Source of the DNA: Rhinopomastus cyanomelas
Taxonomy: Eukaryota > Chordata > Aves > Bucerotiformes > Rhinopomastidae
Assembly: GCA_013400115.1 (NCBI GenBank)
Contig: VXBP01008601.1
Coordinates: 496,001 to 560,000, forward strand
Direction: 5' to 3'
Length of the DNA: 64,000 bases
Each line of letters starts with the position of its first letter. The stretch's first letter is position 1. Both the position numbers and the translations under genes were made by a program. The notes under the pieces were generated by a model. It did not search any database. It had not been told where the DNA came from and was given only the letters and a program-made list of their open reading frames with translations. Positions 1-11,977 of the stretch are shown in pieces.

Positions 1-1179
1 CTTTCACCTACAAAAGGACATCTCCGTTCTCCCTTAGATGTCACTTAGCTCTGCAAGCAGCCATCCTTGCCCATCCCATCCTCGTCATCTCTCCGTGCTG
101 GCTGTGGCTGCACAGCAGAGAAGACAGAAGGGAAGAGATTGGAAAGGGACAAGTGTTATGACAGGAAGAAGAGAAAACCTAGGTTGGACTAAGCCCACAA
201 AGCAAGAGTAGCAAACAACTGTGTGATTGCTCAGGTTACCCCTACAGAAGAGTATCAGCCCAAGGAGGGCTTTTTCTTTCCTTCCTTTCTTGATTTCTCC
301 CAGTTTTAGAGCAAAACCCTACCTATCATATCCAAAGCAGGCCCACCACAAAGGAAAGGCTTCCTTACTAAGGCTGTTGACGCCTTGCAGAGGCACCGCT
401 CATCTCTGTGGACTTCACCTCCCTCCCGCTACCAGTGTATACACATCATTTAAATATCTACTGATATTTAGACAGCCAGTTAAGACTTAGATACCTCCTC
501 GAGATAACTGCTGGGACTATCACACAACTTAGCCTTGAACATCATCATAATCCCCTCTCCAAACCACAGCCATGGGAATGACTATTCTCACCCTTTAAAC
601 TGAAACCTTGATCCTTCAAACAGGTTCCCCTTAGCTGCACCGAATGTTCTGTGGAATTACCTGAGCTTTGTGCAAGGCATGTAAAATATGAGGTCCATAC
701 ATTTAAGAAGCTCTAAATGCCTTGAGACTGGAACAAGTAACACAATTGACACTATTAATGAGCAAGGAAATACTTTTTCCAGGTTACTTTTGATCTAAAT
801 AGCTGAAATTATAAACTGCCAAACAATTTTAAATGTGTAATTGGTTCTGCATCAGCAGGGGCTGGCTGCTGCCTTTTTGCACTTGGCTGAGAAAAACAGG
901 CACTGTCAACTCCTGCTTGTAGGCTCTTGCCTCATCCTCAAAGGTCTAAACCCCTCCTCACAGGCATACAAAAATGTGCATTTCAGACCACATTCAGACT
1001 GCCAGGAATCTGCACACATTTGTTGTGTTTGGGTTGACTTGACAGTTTGTGAAGAACTAAACATACCTTTTGAATTAGAATTTTTGAATTAGAAATACTG
1101 TATGTTATGCCTGGCCTGCTTAACAGCTATCTCTTTCAATCTTTTGCTCTTCCAAAAAAACAAAAGATTAGAAAATTAC
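1..1179. other. Intronic sequence, inferred MRPL14 intron 2 (partial)
   Basis: No exon, RNA gene or recognisable transposon is visible. Short open frames here have no splice support and no family resemblance. The stretch begins at the window edge and ends at the donor of the exon at 1180-1273, so it is probably the 5' part of the second intron of a minus-strand gene. I looked for the conserved L14 core on the minus strand and did not find it, so that core must lie to the left of the window. Confidence 0.5.
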
Positions 1180-1253
1180 CTGAAGTGTCGCTGGATCACT
1201 GCACTGCTTAGGTGGGTTAAGGATAAACTCAACCGCCTGTTCAAGAGCTCCAT
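1180..1253 (-). CDS. MRPL14: Inferred first coding exon of mitochondrial ribosomal protein L14 (partial)
   Basis: The exon spans 1180-1273 on the minus strand. It has an excellent acceptor (pyrimidine-rich tract ending ttactcag) and a good donor (ttcag|gtaatt). The ATG at 1253-1251 opens 24 codons plus two bases (phase 2). The peptide starts MELLNRRL and ends VIQRHF, with a split AG|N codon that would give Ser or Arg next. It is basic (R6, R7, R22, H14, H23), has a single acidic residue and is amphipathic, like a mitochondrial import presequence. The ending resembles the ...HCFS presequence end of mammalian MRPL14. Position supports the call: human MRPL14 lies head-to-head with TMEM63B, is on the opposite strand and is about 14 kb long. 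The mature protein is a large-subunit (39S) mitoribosome component of the uL14 family, which binds rRNA at the subunit interface. A second frame of the exon is also open for 31 codons, so frame choice rests on the presequence and the gene order. The conserved L14 core is outside the window. Confidence 0.55.
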
Positions 1254-2683
1254 GGGGATTCCGGTAACCTGCCCTGAGTAAGAAACAAGAGAACTATCAA
1301 CTCTGGAAAATGGACAGAATTGATTTTGCTGCCTTTCCCTTACGTGAATCACACACTGAAACCTCAGCGCCTCTTGGGATGCTGCAATCCACAGCACAGT
1401 GACAATGGTATCCACAAAGCAGATAAACACCCTGTCTGAATTCAGGAGACAATGTACTTCAGTAGGGTAAACGACGAAGCTGGATTGAGCACCACAGAAG
1501 CATTAGGGACGGCCCTGCTGTCTGCATTGTGATCCATGTAACAAGCAGCTCTGAGAATGTCAGAAGTTAACTACTAGAGGCTGCAGTGACCAGTAGAAGT
1601 TACTACAGTTGTCAAGTTACTAGTATTACCTACAAAACCAAGCAGAAAGACAGAGATACTCTGCAGACTGGCACCAGAGCCAAGAAACAAGACAAAGCTC
1701 GACTACTAAGAGCATGACTCTGTGTTCAGAAAAAGCATAATTCCACCTCTGCCACTCTTGCTCTGTTGAAGCTGCCCAGTTGAACAGTTCCATCTAACTT
1801 TACCATGCTTGCTGAACCCAGACTGACACACTACACTGCAGGAGACCCAGGTTACTCTGGTTTGCCATACCCTCATGCTTGGCATCTGGTCTGTCAGACT
1901 GATGGGGATCAGCTTGCACGAGCTGTCACAAAGGCTTATCTGAACCCAGACAACCTGGACAGACTTCAGTTACGGAGTGATGATCCATGTACCTATGCCA
2001 GCAGACCCAAGAGAAGGGAGAAAACAACATAGACTTAGAGCTAGTTCTCCTCCAGGCCAGCTCAGCAGAGTGTGACACTGGTAGCCGAGATCTTGGCAGT
2101 GTAACCAACACATGCTCCACTTCTCTCTAAAATAAACACTAAAAATACATTGACCCCCTATCTCTCTTTGCCTCATCTGATCAGCTTTGGGCCAAACTGC
2201 AGCAGTGGATTATAAAGCCATTTAATTTAATTTTATTTAAAAAACAAAGCTCATCTAACTTTTCTAGGGAGAAAAAATACCTAGAGAGGCTTCTGACAGA
2301 CCATGCCACCGCTGTTAACAGAACCCAGTAAAAAGCCCAGGCTTCACTCCCTTGCTTTTCTTTTTCCACCGGTGTGTTTGCTTCTTGGGGATGTATGTCG
2401 TTTTTAGGGCTTGCAGTTGTCCTACAGAGAAAGAGCTGAGAAGCCCTGAAGATGGGCACTAGAGCTGTTCTGCAGCAGCTCTCCCTGAGCAAAGCACAAA
2501 CCACCTTAGAGCCTGTCACACAGACAAGTTTGGAAGAGAACAGCAACAGCTAAAGCCTACATTTATTTGCTAGACAAACTCACTTTTCAGTGGGTAGATC
2601 TCTAAATGAGTTCAGAGCTTCCCTGCACTGCCCCTTCTCTGAAATGAGACTACACAGCAGCTGGTTTTGAGTCAGCTCCTTAC

Positions 2684-3015
2684 CTGGCTGTGTGATCCTC
2701 ATGAAAACAAAGTCCCATGATATGTGCTGCAGGCAGTCGAGGTCCAGTGACCTGGGCCTCACTGCTCCTACTATTTCCAAGCAATTTCAGTTGTGCTGCC
2801 TTGGTTGGGGCACACAATTTGGAGGACAAATCCCTCATGTGCCCAGCACTGCTATAAACATACCTGCCTGTAAGTCCTCATGAGTTAGAGTTTGATGCCG
2901 CATGTCAGGCACTTGAGGTCCTGTGACCTGGGCCTTGCTGATCCTAGGGTTTCCAAGCAATTTCAGTTGTGCCGCCTTGGTGTCAGCCCACACTGCACTG
3001 GCAGGGAGGACAGCC
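2684..3015. repeat. Tandem duplication, two diverged copies offset by about 180 bp
   Basis: Copy A (about 2681-2825) and copy B (about 2861-3015) share long identical blocks, for example ttccaagcaatttcagttgt in both and gtgacctgggcc in both. On the minus strand each copy has a short segment that starts after AG at the same GCCCAGGTCAC and ends at a plausible donor (cag|gtaagg in A at 2684; cag|gtatgt in B at 2864). They therefore look like duplicated cassette exons of 74 and 70 nt. The acceptors lack pyrimidine tracts, so use as exons is doubtful. They lie inside the inferred MRPL14 intron 1. Confidence 0.6.
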
Positions 3016-4357
3016 TGTGTCCCATCCTGCGCCTGGGTGTACTGTTTCCCCAGGTGAAACTCAAACTCTGTGAGCAACACTGCTCCTACTTCCTCCAGAA
3101 TTACACCATGGCTTTGGAACCCTCTAGAAAACCCAAACAAGCAGCAGTAGATTGGGTTCTCTGTTGTCTCTGATGTCTTTTGGGGCATCCAGCTGCCATT
3201 GTTACCCCCATCTCTATTCCTCTGGCAGGCATGGTGGCCCTCGTGGCAAAAGAGAATGGGAACATAAGACCAACAGAAGAGGTGCACTGGCCTGTGGCAG
3301 GGCAGTCCTAGGTGCACGCTCTGCTGCAGAGAGACAGTGCCATCAGGACCAACATAGCTAGATGACCTCGAGGCCACATGTCAGAATCCTGAAGTGCTGC
3401 CTAACCTCTGAACTCACTGCCTACTCCTAGGAGGAGTCATCATTTGTTTCCACCCGGTGGCAGCAGTGAAGGTTTGAAGTTACAAAACCACCCGCAGAAG
3501 CATCAACAGAATTAAGTGTCGAAGGACTGTTTATTTTTCTGGGTGACTCAGCACCCTCCTCTTTGCTAAGAATTACTCCTTGGCACATCAGGATGCATCA
3601 GAAGCTATGAAATTCTGTACGGTTAGTTGGTATGAAGCATCCTGTTAGGAACTGAGTACACTGTGGGGATGCTTCCAATTAGCAGGAAGGCTCAGGGTAG
3701 AGGGAGGAGAAGAATGTATCTGTGGCAGCAAGTACAGCACTCAGGAGTGCAGATGGGTTCACAAAGGGTGAATCACATCTTTTCTTATCCTACCATGACA
3801 GCTTCCCTTCCACAAACAGACAGACAATAGTTTGTCTCCAGGTGTTCCTCAGGCAGACCCAGTCCCAACCTGCTCTCTTCTGCCCTTGCTCATCTTCTTT
3901 GTGGAGTGGCTAAAATAAACTCCAAAGGGCTGCTCACTGTCACACTGGGTGCTGCCACACGACTGCTCCCAGTTGGTGCCAGGGCTGAAAAGCCACTATA
4001 AAAGCTGTGACAGCTCTCAGCTGTCACCTCCCTCTTTCCCAGCACTGATGTGGCCTCACACCAGCAGCCCTTAAGAAGGATCATGGTGGGCTGCACTTTG
4101 CAGAAGCACAGGGAATGCAGGTGGCTTGAGTGTCTTTCTGCCCAGGCTGTCAAGTTTCAGTGCTCAGGGGCACATGGGAAGAGCATCCCCATAACCCTCA
4201 AGCACAGGGAAACTGGTAACACTCACCCCTGTTACTAGCAGGAATTCCCAAAAGTCTGCTGTGCGTACTGTCCAACCAACACAAGGGTCCATCCTGGACA
4301 GGCAAAACACCTCCACTGCTCAGTACACAGTCACTAATACACTCCTGAGCAAGGCAC

Positions 4358-4415
4358 TATCTTGGAAGGGATTTCTGCAAGTCATCTAGTCCAATTTAAT
4401 GCTCAAGCAGGATTA
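4358..4415 (-). mobile_element. Short CR1 LINE 3'-end remnant
   Basis: The stretch cttggaagggattt...gtcatctagtccaa is the reverse complement of the CR1 3' region seen many times in this window. It is heavily decayed and short. Confidence 0.5.
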
Positions 4416-4748
4416 ATTTCCAAGATGGTCACGAAAGGCAAGAGCAGCATGTAAATGGACACCATACTAAAACAAAAGGATCAACACACAGACAACTACT
4501 GATGTAATGTCAAAGCAGCAATAAAGAACTGTGCAGAGAAATCTCTCACAGTTCCTACATTGCTGCCCCCAAATCCTGACAGTGTTTTTATCTCATGGTT
4601 TGAGGCTAATTTTCTAAAACCAGAATCATCATTTTCACCATCAATCACTTTCTTTCTCTCCACATAGCTGTTAAAAGTTAGCACTGATCTCAGAGTAAGT
4701 CAGAAAGGGGAAAGGTTTTTTAATTTAATATTAGCTAAAATATCTGTA

Positions 4749-5780
4749 ACATGGAGAGATGCAGACTTGATGGATGGACCACTCAGTGGATAAGGAACTC
4801 AAAGAGTCGTGATCCATGACCTAAAGTCCAAGTGGAGACCAAAGACAAATGGGTTCCTCAGGGGTCTGGTCTAGGACCAGTGCTTTTTAACATCTCAGTC
4901 AGAGACATCAACAGTGAAACTGAGTCCACCCTCAGCAATTTTGCCAATGACACCAAGATGTGGGGTGCAGTTGAGGGAAGGGAGGCCATCCAGAGGCACC
5001 TGGATAGGCTTGAGCACTGGACCAGTGCGAACTGCATGAGGTTCAACAAATCCAAGTGCATGGTCCTGCAGCTGGGTCAAGCCAATTCTAGGCACAAACA
5101 CATGATGGGTACAGGGTAGCCCTGAAGGGAAAGATTTGGTGTTGTTGATTGCCGAGAAGTTCACCTGAAGCCGGCAGTGAGCTCCTGCAGCCCAGAAGGT
5201 CAACTGTGCCCCAGGATGCATCAAGAGAAATGTGGCAAAAGGAGGACTCTCCCCCTTTACTCTGCTCTTGTGAGACCCCACCTCAAATCCTGTGTCCAGT
5301 TCTGGTGTCCTAAACATCACAAGGACATGGAACTGTTGGAACAAGTTCAGAGAAAGCCACAAAGATGATCCAAGGGCTGGAGCTCCTTTGAGAGAGACGG
5401 GGTTGTTCAGCCTAGGAGAGAGAAGACTGCAGGGAGACCTTACAGCAGCTTCTAATACCTGAAGGAAATCTACAGAAGGCTGGAGAGGGACTTTTCCTAA
5501 GGGGATCTATCAGTAGAACAAGGGGAAATGGTTTGAAACTGAAGGAGAAGAGGTTCAGATTAGATCTTAGGAATAACTTCTTCAGCCCAAGGGTGGAGAG
5601 ACTCTGGAATTGATTGCCCAGTGAGGCTGTGGCTGCCCCTCGCTGGAGGTGTTCAAGGCCAGGTTGGATGAGGCCTTTTGCAACAACGTCTGGCTGAGAG
5701 GTGTTGCTGCCCCTGGCAGGGAGTTGGAGTAGTTGATCTCCAAGGTCCCTTCTGACCTGAGCCAGTTGGCGATTCCATGC
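4749..5780 (+). mobile_element. CR1 LINE, 5'-truncated, with reverse-transcriptase remnant
   Basis: A sense-strand CR1 non-LTR retrotransposon fragment. An open stretch at 4832-5119 encodes the RT palm region (WVPQGSGLGPVLFN motif). The metal-binding box reads FAND rather than FADD, so the enzyme would be inactive even if whole. The usual C-terminal CR1 region follows with frameshifts, and then the 3' untranslated end (gatctccaaggtcccttctg). The tail repeat has decayed to gattccatg. Confidence 0.9.
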
Positions 5781-6521
5781 TAAAATGGCCCAATTTCTAC
5801 TTCACTGAGTAAGTCTGAGCATACCATAAGTTGCTGCAGCAAACACTCCTTCCTCAAGGGCCCTTCAGCCTTATGCCTTTCAATGCAACTGACCAGCATC
5901 AAATTCCAAAACCACAAAACAAAGAACCTCTTCACCAGCTATAAACCTCTAGAAGTTATGCACCCAATGCACCACTTTCAAGTGCCTAAGTAAAGCCACC
6001 ACATTCACCATTTTCCCTTGAGATCAAAGAACTTGTGTTTACTGCAATCCTGAGTGGTTTTTGAAGGGAAGAATTCTGGAAAACATCATCCCAGCTAACA
6101 GAAGCAGGCCACGTACAGTATGTCTGTCAAATGCATGAAAAAAGCATGAGTAGCCCACCTCAGGCTGCTGATCAGAAGCAACAGCATCTTCCAGATAAAG
6201 AGTACGGGATTACATTCTCACTTTGAACTATCAAGCCACACAGCACCAAGAAAGGAAGCTCTGTCCCCCCTGAACACACATTTCCTTTCTATCATCTCTC
6301 TTATGCTGGCTCTAACATCCATGTAAACCAGTTCTCAAGTAGCTCAGTTCGCTAATCCAACTCATCCCACTGCCACACAAACGCTGGTGCAATGGTATGT
6401 GTAAAAACATGGGACTGAGACTTCTTTCACTGCCAACCCAGACTTACACCATGACAGTATCTGCAGAGAAACACCAGATTTGGACACTAAAATAATGTCT
6501 TTCATTTCAGCAAAAATACAG

Positions 6522-7400
6522 ATCACAGAATCATTAAAGTTGGAAGAGACCTCCAGGATCATCCAGTCCAACCATCAAGCCAACCCCACTGCCCACTAAA
6601 CCCTGTTCCCCAGGGCCACATATGCACAGTTTTTGAACCCCTCCAGGGACAGTGATTCCACTCCCTCCTTAAACAGCCTGTTCCAACCTCTGACCCTGAC
6701 AAAGTGTCAGGGAAAAAATTTGTCCTGATGCTAAATCTAACCCTCCCTGGCACAACTTGAAGCCATTTCCTCTTGTCCTATCATTAGTGAATCATAGAAT
6801 CATAGAATCAAATCATAGAATCATTAGGGATTAGAAGTAAACTCGAAAGATTATTTAGTCCAATCCCCCTCCCACACCAGGATCACCTAGATCAGGTTGT
6901 GTAGGAACACGTCCAGGCAGGTTTTAAACGTCTCCAGTGAAGGAGACTCCACAACTCCCCTGGGCAGCCTGTGCCAGTGCTCTGTCACCCTCACAGGGAA
7001 GAAGTTCCTTCTCATATTTATGTGGAACCTCCTATGTTCCAGCTTACACCCATTGCCCCTCGTCCTGTCACTAGATGACATTGAGAAGAGCCTGGCTCCA
7101 CCCTCCTGACACCCACCTTTCAAATATTTAAAGACATTAATGACCCCCCCACACACACCCTCCTTTCAAGTAGCTGTAAAGAGCAATAAAGCCTTCCCTC
7201 AGCCTCCTTTTCTCCAGAGTAAACAGCCCCAGTTCCCTCAGCTACTCCTTGTCAGACCTGTCCTGCAGACCCTTCATCAGATCCCTTGCCCTTCTCTGGA
7301 CCCACTCCAGCACCTCAATGTCTTTATTCTACTGAAGACACTGAACCCAGTACTCAAGATTAGGCATCACCAGTGCCCAGTACAAGAGGACTGTGCTTCA
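6522..7400 (-). mobile_element. Older CR1 LINE split by a younger CR1 insertion
   Basis: Minus-strand CR1 of the subfamily also seen at 42557 and 50239. Its 3' part is 6522-6790 and its 5' part resumes at about 7151 (caccctcctttcaagtagct). The segment in between, 6791-7146, is another CR1. About 30 bp of the older element at the junction is missing compared with the copy at 42.8 kb. Confidence 0.8.
6791..7146 (-). mobile_element. Younger CR1 LINE nested in the older copy
   Basis: Begins with repeated tail units (atcatagaatcatagaatc) and carries the CR1 3' end and the C-terminal ORF2 region. A minus-strand open frame at 6887-7156 ends in the typical LPRGVVESPSLETFKT block. The element is truncated at its 5' end, as is usual for CR1. 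Confidence 0.88.
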
Positions 7401-9802
7401 CATGAGTGCTTTGTGTCAATCTGCACTACTAACAGAGCCACAGGAGCACTGAAAAGGTCTGTCTGAACCCTCAAGAGGCCAGTGCAACAGCTCTGACCCA
7501 GGTTTTATCAGTGTAAACCCTGAACTCCAGCCGAGGTGCCATTCTCTACCCTGCCTTTACCCTAGAGTAAACATATCTTTAAATAGTCCTGTTACCTATC
7601 AACCCAGGATTACTTCCATTTTTAATCACAAGCTTTGGAAATGACACATGCTCCCTATATTCCAAATATCTGCAGTTCCACAACCATACAGCTATTCTCC
7701 TTCTTCCTGCCGCTAATTCATCCACACAATAAAGCCCCTGAGAAAACCAATGGTTATTGCAGAGCAAATGCTGAGGCTACTACCTAAAGTCTGCTGTCAA
7801 ACACACAAAATAAACTGGGGAATAATACTCTGCGCTTTAATAGTGGCAACCTGATCTGTACCATCATACAGTGGGGACCAACACTCCCTCTGTTCTAAGA
7901 AACCAAAATAGATGTGCTACAGGCACTACACGGATTCTAACTTCATCTGTCATCTATCATTAAAATACAGGAAATAAACTCAAACAATATGTGCCAAGCA
8001 AATACCTAGAGCCCTACTCTGGCAGGGCAGGCTGTAAGCTACGGGACTCAGTCCATTCAGCTCTTCTTATAAAGGAAGCAATGTGATCAAGAGCTTGTGT
8101 ACATTAAAAATACATGAGATATTCATTACCAAGGTTTAACTGGTTTTACACTAATGACAGCTAGAAACACCAGGATTCACAAGGAGGAATTAGGTCTTTC
8201 CAGGTTCCATTGATTAATAGAACTATCCATTAAACAGGATACTTCTTTATCCAAGTTACCAACAGAAACTCATTACAGGTATGTCTCTTTTTTAACCATT
8301 CAAAAAAAAATTATAAATTTGAATTCAATTGTTTTTTTACAACAACTTTGAAGCAAACCTCACTAGCTGCATTTTCAAGGTCTCTACCAGGAAAGGCAGA
8401 TAAAAAGAGCTGGATACCCTAAACAGAAAACTTACTTTTGGCTTTTTAAGTATCCAGAAGCCTCAACTTTAAGGTACTTAGGACTTTGATCATTCTAGTA
8501 TCCCAGCACCTTAAACAATTCCACATAGTCATACCCATAGCATTGCACTAACATAGGGAAGAGTTATCCCCAGTGCACCAGCAAGGAATTAAGCTACAGA
8601 GAAGATAATTTCCTGCGTGATGTCAAAGGAAGGGAGCAGCAGAGCAGGCATGTACCCCCAGGCATGGCACAGTCTGTGGGGCTGGAGGGGAAGTCTCTGT
8701 CTTCTGGAATTACATGTGAATTCAGAGAACTGCCCACAACTCCCATAACTTAATGCTGCTATAACCTCTTAAGAGTGTCTTTACTACTTTCGGAAGTGTC
8801 AAGGTCTCAGGACAATAGGTAGCAAGCCACAAGACCAGGTTTTGTTCCCAGCCCTAACCTGGGTGACTAGGTCTCAACCACTACTATTATGTGATCACAG
8901 AACAGATACCAGTACAGTTACTAGTACAGACAGAAATCAGCTGTAAGAGAAACCTGACCTGGAGACAAAAGGCATGCTCATGTCACAAGGCAGCACAGAG
9001 CTGCTTTTAGCTTTGCTGGAATAAAACTCACTTCTCACTCAAAAAACTCCTCACAACTCAGCTTCTCTCTGTCCAAACAACACCAGGGAAGCCTGGTGGA
9101 CAGCAGACAAGCTAACATAGTTCAGATTAACAGCTCTGTCCTTGGTGCCTTGTACCACAAGGAGTAAATTTTTCACACTTGTAAGAAACCTGTCACACCA
9201 TCTTCTTCCCCATATTTCCTCCCCTTACTCACCGGACTACCAAAGGAGATTTTTGGAGAATAATCAGCACAGGACAAGCTGTGCCCACACTGAATTCCCA
9301 TAACATACACAAGGAAATTCTGTGTTTGTCAGGTCTCAGGAATTTTACTCCAACTTTGCTGCATGACTACTCGTACCCACACGGGTCTGAACCCTGCAGC
9401 ACGGCCCCACATGAGCGCTGAAGGACACCTGTTTTACTTCTGCCCCTCGCCAGGCTGCTAGGCCAGATGTTGAGGAGCAGAGGTGCTGCCTGCGGGAGAG
9501 GTCCCTCCACAGCGTGCGGAGCCCTGTGTGTCTACAAGAGAGGCTCCAGGCTCGGCACAGCCCCGGCTGCCTCCCTGCTCTCTGCCCCGCTATCCCGGGC
9601 GTTTCTAAGCTATTTCAGGCCTTTAGACGCTGCGGGTCCTGCGCGTCGAATGACTTCCCATGAGCAGGGCCGGTATTTGGGCAGGGAGGCCGCCAATTTC
9701 CGAGCGGCCCGGCCGCGCGAATTATGGAGATACAGCTCCGAGGCAGAGCCAGTGGGACCTCGGAAAGGCTGAGACCCCGCGGCTCAGAAACGAAGCACTC
9801 AC

Positions 9803-9920
9803 CGCTACCGGAACCCTCCCCGCCCGCCGTCCCCACTCCCGCCCCGCACCGCTCTCGCCCACCTCCAACGCTCCACGCGCAGCCAGGTCCCCTGCGCAAG
9901 CGCAGCGTGGCCCCTCCCAC
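9803..9920 (-). other. MRPL14: Inferred 5'UTR exon 1 of MRPL14
   Basis: The minus-strand donor gtagcg|gtgagt at 9803/9802 is strong. The upstream edge is unknown and about 9920 is only a guess inside the CpG island. The exon would be untranslated, since the proposed start codon lies in the next exon at 1253. Confidence 0.45.
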
Positions 9921-9999
9921 CGCTGTACAAGGCCACCGCTGCCGTGCCGCGCCGCCTCGCCCGAGGCCCCGCCCTACGCCGCCCGAGCCGAGCCGAGTG

Positions 10000-10117
10000 C
10001 AGCCGGGGGTCGCCGTTCGCGCCAGCGCGCTCTGCAGCTGTTGAGCTGGCCCTGCCCTGCCGTGCCGGGGCCGAGCGGAGCGGCAGCCTGGGAGAGCCTG
10101 TCCGCGCCTCGCACGGG
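10000..10117 (+). other. TMEM63B: Inferred 5'UTR exon 1 of TMEM63B
   Basis: The CpG-island sequence ends in a good donor (cacggg|gtaagg, exon end 10117). The first coding exon at 45458 has an acceptor upstream of its ATG, so an untranslated first exon is required, and this is the natural place for it. The 5' edge is a guess. A second strong donor (gtggc|gtgagt near 10256) could give an alternative, longer first exon. Confidence 0.5.
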
Positions 10118-11977
10118 GTAAGGAGCGGCCGGCAGGGCGAGGGCTCCTCTAGGCTTAGTGGGCCTGGGACCTCCGCCGCCGCCTCGGTGCCAGCTGGGCT
10201 CTGTCGGGCAGCGGCCTCGCTTCGGGCCCTTCCGAGGGCCAGACGCGCAGCCGTGGCGTGAGTCCCGGAGCTGGGGGACGGAGTGGGGTTGCTGGGGATG
10301 TTGCCGTGCGCCGTCTGTGCGAGGCGGGGCGGGGGCGCGCCTAGGTGCGGTGGCGGCGCGGCGTGGCCCGGCCCGGCCCGTGGTGTCCGTCCGCCCTTCC
10401 CCTCCACCCCAGCTGAGGCTGTGCGTATGGGGGCGGGAGTAGGTGGGGGAGGCGGGGAGTGTCTCGGGTCCCCGTGGCCTCGCCGCTCGTTCTCCGCCGT
10501 GTCCCACTACACCGGCCCTCGGCCCGGCCGCTCATGGGAAATTGGGTTGCTGCTGCGCTGCGGGGGCCGACTGTGCGGGGCGACACCGCCTCCCGTCTCA
10601 CCTACCTGGGCCATTGTGGAGAGACGCGGGTCCCCCACTCTGCTGCTGAGGTCTCTCCTCTGGGCCGGAGAGCAGCGCGGGGGCAGCGGGGGTGCTTCAC
10701 GAGTGGGAACGGCAGGCAGATCCCTGCTAGCGCTGTGGCTGCCGCACCCGGGAGAACTGGACAAAGAGCTCGATAGGGCTCGTGTGTGGCTGCACAGCCC
10801 AGCAGTGCCTCGCTGCTGCTGTCTCCATCACCAGCCCCTCGGCATGAGAAAGCCATCGTTCCTTAACCCGTCGTGCAGTGTGCACTGGATGTAGATACCT
10901 GCCTGCTGGGAGGCATTGCGCCAGCGGTCTGCGATGTGGCTGCAGGCAGCCCGCCGTACCTGGCAGGTCTGGTAGCAACCAGCTGGATGGAGACCAGGTG
11001 TTTGGGGAATTTCGGATTCCAGACACCTCCCACCCTTGCCCTTCCTTTGACAGTAGGTGTTGGAAACAAAAGGCTCAGCAGGGCATGCTCTGGGTGGCTC
11101 AGTTGTGCATAGGAGCTTGCTGTTAAGTACTGTGGAAGCATCTTGCTTCACCATGTTGCCCTCTGCAGTAGGCATGCGTGGAAAACCCGTGGGCTGCAAG
11201 GCATGAGCACCCTGTTAGCAGCGGTCACAAAGCCACTGGAGGGTTGTGATGTACAGGTGGCTCTTGGATGGTCCTGCAGATCCCGAGGTGTGGAACAAAG
11301 ACTTCACAACTGTGTTGCAAGATCCAGACTGTTCCACTCCAAACACCTGTGCTAGATGATCTAATAGCTGTTTATTTCAATGGTTCTGAGAGAGGGGAAA
11401 GCTGATCCCTCAGCCCATAACCTGCTCCAGGAGGACTCCATTCAAACCAGAAATAGCAAAGCATTAAGGATGTTGCTTCTAATGACTGCAATTAGCTGAT
11501 ATCTACCTGTAAAAGCCTTTTTCATCAAAGCCTTTTAGTGGTAGCAATACTCTTGTCTATGCAGGGAGAGGAGTCCTTTCTGCAGTCTTTACCTGGATAG
11601 CATAGGAGCAGGCATAAGATGCCTTTGAGGGGGCTGGGAAGAGCCTCTGTTTTGGCTCACGAGTATGTTTTGTTGCACTGAGTTGAGTCTATTTTTGTCT
11701 GTTCCTGTCTTTGGTAACCTTGGAAGGAACCAAAGCAACTGTATTTACTGAGGTGTTGGTTTTCTTGACAAGAAGACATTGCTGTGAAGCTTTGCAGTGC
11801 TCAATTTTCTTCCCTTTTGACCAGAGAGTGGTGAAACTGTTCTGAAATGTCCTGAAGTCATGAGTTGGGGGGGAGGGGGGAACCAAGCCAGAGTGCTTTG
11901 CTTCTGGTTTGGCTTTATGTTAGGATTTTCCCCCCTTTTTGGCTTTGAAAATATCCTTGATAATATTTTATAGCTTT

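Larger units (their letters stand above)
1274..9802 (-). other. MRPL14: Inferred MRPL14 intron 1
   Basis: This is the sequence between the two inferred minus-strand exons. It contains a duplicated segment near 2.7-3.0 kb, CR1 copies at 4358-4415, 4749-5780 and 6522-7400, and otherwise AT-rich unique sequence. From about 7400 to 9400 I see no exon, RNA gene or identifiable repeat. Confidence 0.45.
9420..10720. promoter_or_regulatory. CpG island, probable bidirectional promoter MRPL14/TMEM63B
   Basis: This is the only strongly CpG-dense stretch of the window, and splice donors point outward on both strands: minus-strand gtagcg|gtgagt at 9803 and plus-strand cacggg|gtaagg at 10117. GC boxes (ccccgccc near 9966, ggcggggcggggg near 10324) are present and there is no TATA box. 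A near-palindrome TGCGCAAGCGCA at 9893-9904 is one base from the NRF1 consensus, a factor common at promoters of nuclear genes for mitochondrial proteins. A GGAA core typical of ETS sites (accggaac) lies at about 9807. Exact transcription starts cannot be seen. Confidence 0.8.

Noticed and set aside
1180..1273. Alternative frame of the minus-strand exon reading GYRNPHGALEQAVEF
   Set aside because: Open for 31 codons but matches no family I know; the frame with an ATG and a presequence-like peptide fits the expected gene better.
2835..3377. 180-codon minus-strand frame
   Set aside because: Composition is unremarkable and it crosses one of the duplicated segments; no start context, splice or domain support.
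9805..10894. Several 100-200 codon frames on both strands of the CpG island
   Set aside because: High GC removes stop codons. The products are Arg/Pro/Ala/Gly-rich in all frames, as expected for noncoding CpG islands.
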